A stretch of DNA of 49,048 nucleotides from Anaerolineales bacterium (lineage in GTDB: Bacteria > Chloroflexota > Anaerolineae > Anaerolineales > Villigracilaceae): contig CAKKRM010000092.1 in NCBI GenBank assembly GCA_919902735.1, positions 1-49,048 of the forward strand, written 5' to 3'. A program made the position numbers and the translations under genes. Below, in pieces: positions 48,147 to 49,048 of the stretch (its first letter is position 1; every line of letters begins with the position of its first letter). Below the pieces are notes generated by a model, which was not told the origin of the DNA, did not search any database, and saw only the letters and a program-made list of their open reading frames with translations.

Positions 48147-48239
48147 TATCAATTAAGAATCGACCACCGACAATAGACCGCAGACGATCAAAATATCGTC
48201 AATTGTCCATCGTCCATGGTCTAAAACTAAAGGAGTACC
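48147..48239. other. Leader between attenuator and ilvD
   Basis: Contains a palindromic ACGATCAAAATATCGT and repeated GTCCATCGTCCATGGTC units of dispersed-repeat type, then the SD AAAGGAG five bases before the ilvD ATG. Confidence 0.5.
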
Positions 48240-49048
48240 ATGCGTTCAGACACAGTCAAAAAGGGTTATGAGAAAGCGCCGCATCGCGCGTTGTTGAGGG
48301 CCACAGGTTTGCAGGATGATGATTTCAAGAAGCCCTTTGTTGCAATCGTCAATTCGTATGTGGATATTGTCCCCGGGCATGTGCATTTGCAGGACTTCGG
48401 CAAACTGGTAAAGGATGCTGTCCGCGCGGCGGGCGGCGTGCCGTTCGAGTTCAACACCATCGGCGTGGATGACGGCATTGCGATGGGTCACGCGGGGATG
48501 AAGTACTCGCTTCCTTCTCGTGAACTAATTGCTGACTGCGTCGAGACCATGATCGAAGCTCATAGATTCGACGCGATGGTCTGCATCCCGAACTGCGACA
48601 AAATAGTCCCTGGCATGTTGCTGGCCGCCATGCGCGTGAATGTGCCGACCATTTTTGTTTCAGGCGGCGCGATGAAAGCGGGCATGACCCCCGACGGCGA
48701 GACGATTGACTTGATTTCTGTCTTTGAAGGCGTGGGCGCGTTTTCAGCGGGGAAGATTGATGAGAAGCGATTATCCATTTTGGAAAAATTTGCCTGTCCT
48801 TCGTGCGGATCATGCTCTGGCATGTTTACCGCCAACTCCATGAACTGTCTGATGGAAGTGCTCGGTCTCGCTCTGCCGTATAACGGTTCTGCCTTGGCGA
48901 AGACACCTGAACGTGAAGATATCGCAAGGCGTGCCGCCGCACAGGTGATGACTCTGATCGAGCGCGACATCAAGCCTCGCGACATTGTCACCGCCGAAGC
49001 AATTGATGATGCATTCGCGCTGGACATGGCAATGGGCGGCTCGTCGAA
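48240..49048 (+). CDS. ilvD: Dihydroxy-acid dehydratase, C-terminus outside window
   Basis: 269 codons are visible; the family is about 555-570 residues, so half is missing. The enzyme dehydrates 2,3-dihydroxy-isovalerate and -methylvalerate in valine, isoleucine and leucine synthesis. Diagnostic stretches: [45 protein letters not shown] (ends given), [14 protein letters not shown] with an iron-sulfur Cys, and [21 protein letters not shown] with the second cluster Cys. ATG at 48240 behind AAAGGAG. Controlled by the attenuator upstream. Other ilv genes may follow beyond the window. Confidence 0.95.
   Translation, partial: MRSDTVKKGYEKAPHRALLRATGLQDDDFKKPFVAIVNSYVDIVPGHVHLQDFGKLVKDAVRAAGGVPFEFNTIGVDDGIAMGHAGMKYSLPSRELIADCVETMIEAHRFDAMVCIPNCDKIVPGMLLAAMRVNVPTIFVSGGAMKAGMTPDGETIDLISVFEGVGAFSAGKIDEKRLSILEKFACPSCGSCSGMFTANSMNCLMEVLGLALPYNGSALAKTPEREDIARRAAAQVMTLIERDIKPRDIVTAEAIDDAFALDMAMGGSS

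Overview
The window looks like chromosome of a member of the Chloroflexota, probably class Anaerolineae. This is an inference from content: an isopentenyl phosphate kinase, a very long GT-C glycosyltransferase fused to NHL repeats, many secreted lipoproteins with Thr/Pro-rich linkers, surface proteins with CSLREA/beta-helix and delta-60 repeats, and gaps filled with short palindromic repeats. No rRNA or marker phylogeny was available to confirm it.

Layout. 1-7.0 kb: a truncated STAND (HTH/NB-ARC/TPR) regulator on the minus strand, then three exported proteins. A decayed copy of the regulator's 5' end lies in front of the beta-helix protein. 7.2-19.1 kb: membrane beta-propeller protein, amidase, fhs, ipk, a possibly leaderless membrane protein, a thioesterase, an AHSA1-like protein, and an overlapping operon of two SPFH-like membrane proteins plus psuG. 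19.3-27.7 kb: glycosyltransferase-NHL fusion, a HAD hydrolase/rlmN pair, clpP, tig and tRNA-Leu(UAG).

27.64-38.25 kb is a 10.5-kb integrative element bounded by a perfect 100-bp direct repeat (27641-27740 and 38146-38245). The repeat starts at the tRNA-Leu anticodon stem-loop and runs through the tRNA 5' half into its promoter, so the element appears to have brought a replacement 5' half and -10 box. It carries a complete tyrosine recombinase near each end, a Prim-Pol replication protein followed by iteron-like repeats, a terminase-small-subunit-like HTH protein, a repressor with an operator-rich divergent control region, and a tightly overlapping operon (GIY-YIG, coiled coil, SH3b, membrane proteins, zinc-finger proteins). 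One zinc-finger gene lacks an ordinary start codon. I see no capsid, portal, tail, relaxase or conjugation gene, so it resembles an integrative plasmid or phage satellite. This is the best candidate for an undescribed system.

38.6-49.0 kb: a PrxQ-type peroxiredoxin, two tandem PQQ-propeller lipoproteins, a four-haem lipoprotein built by a recent tandem duplication of a 936-bp unit, a CsbD-like protein, a delta-60 surface protein and a small basic protein. The small genes share a two-box promoter and a repeated terminator hairpin. Two MITE-like elements lie in this stretch. At the right edge is ilvD (cut by the window), preceded by what reads as a complete ribosome-mediated attenuator: promoter, a leader peptide dense in Ile/Val/Leu, a competing antiterminator and an intrinsic terminator.
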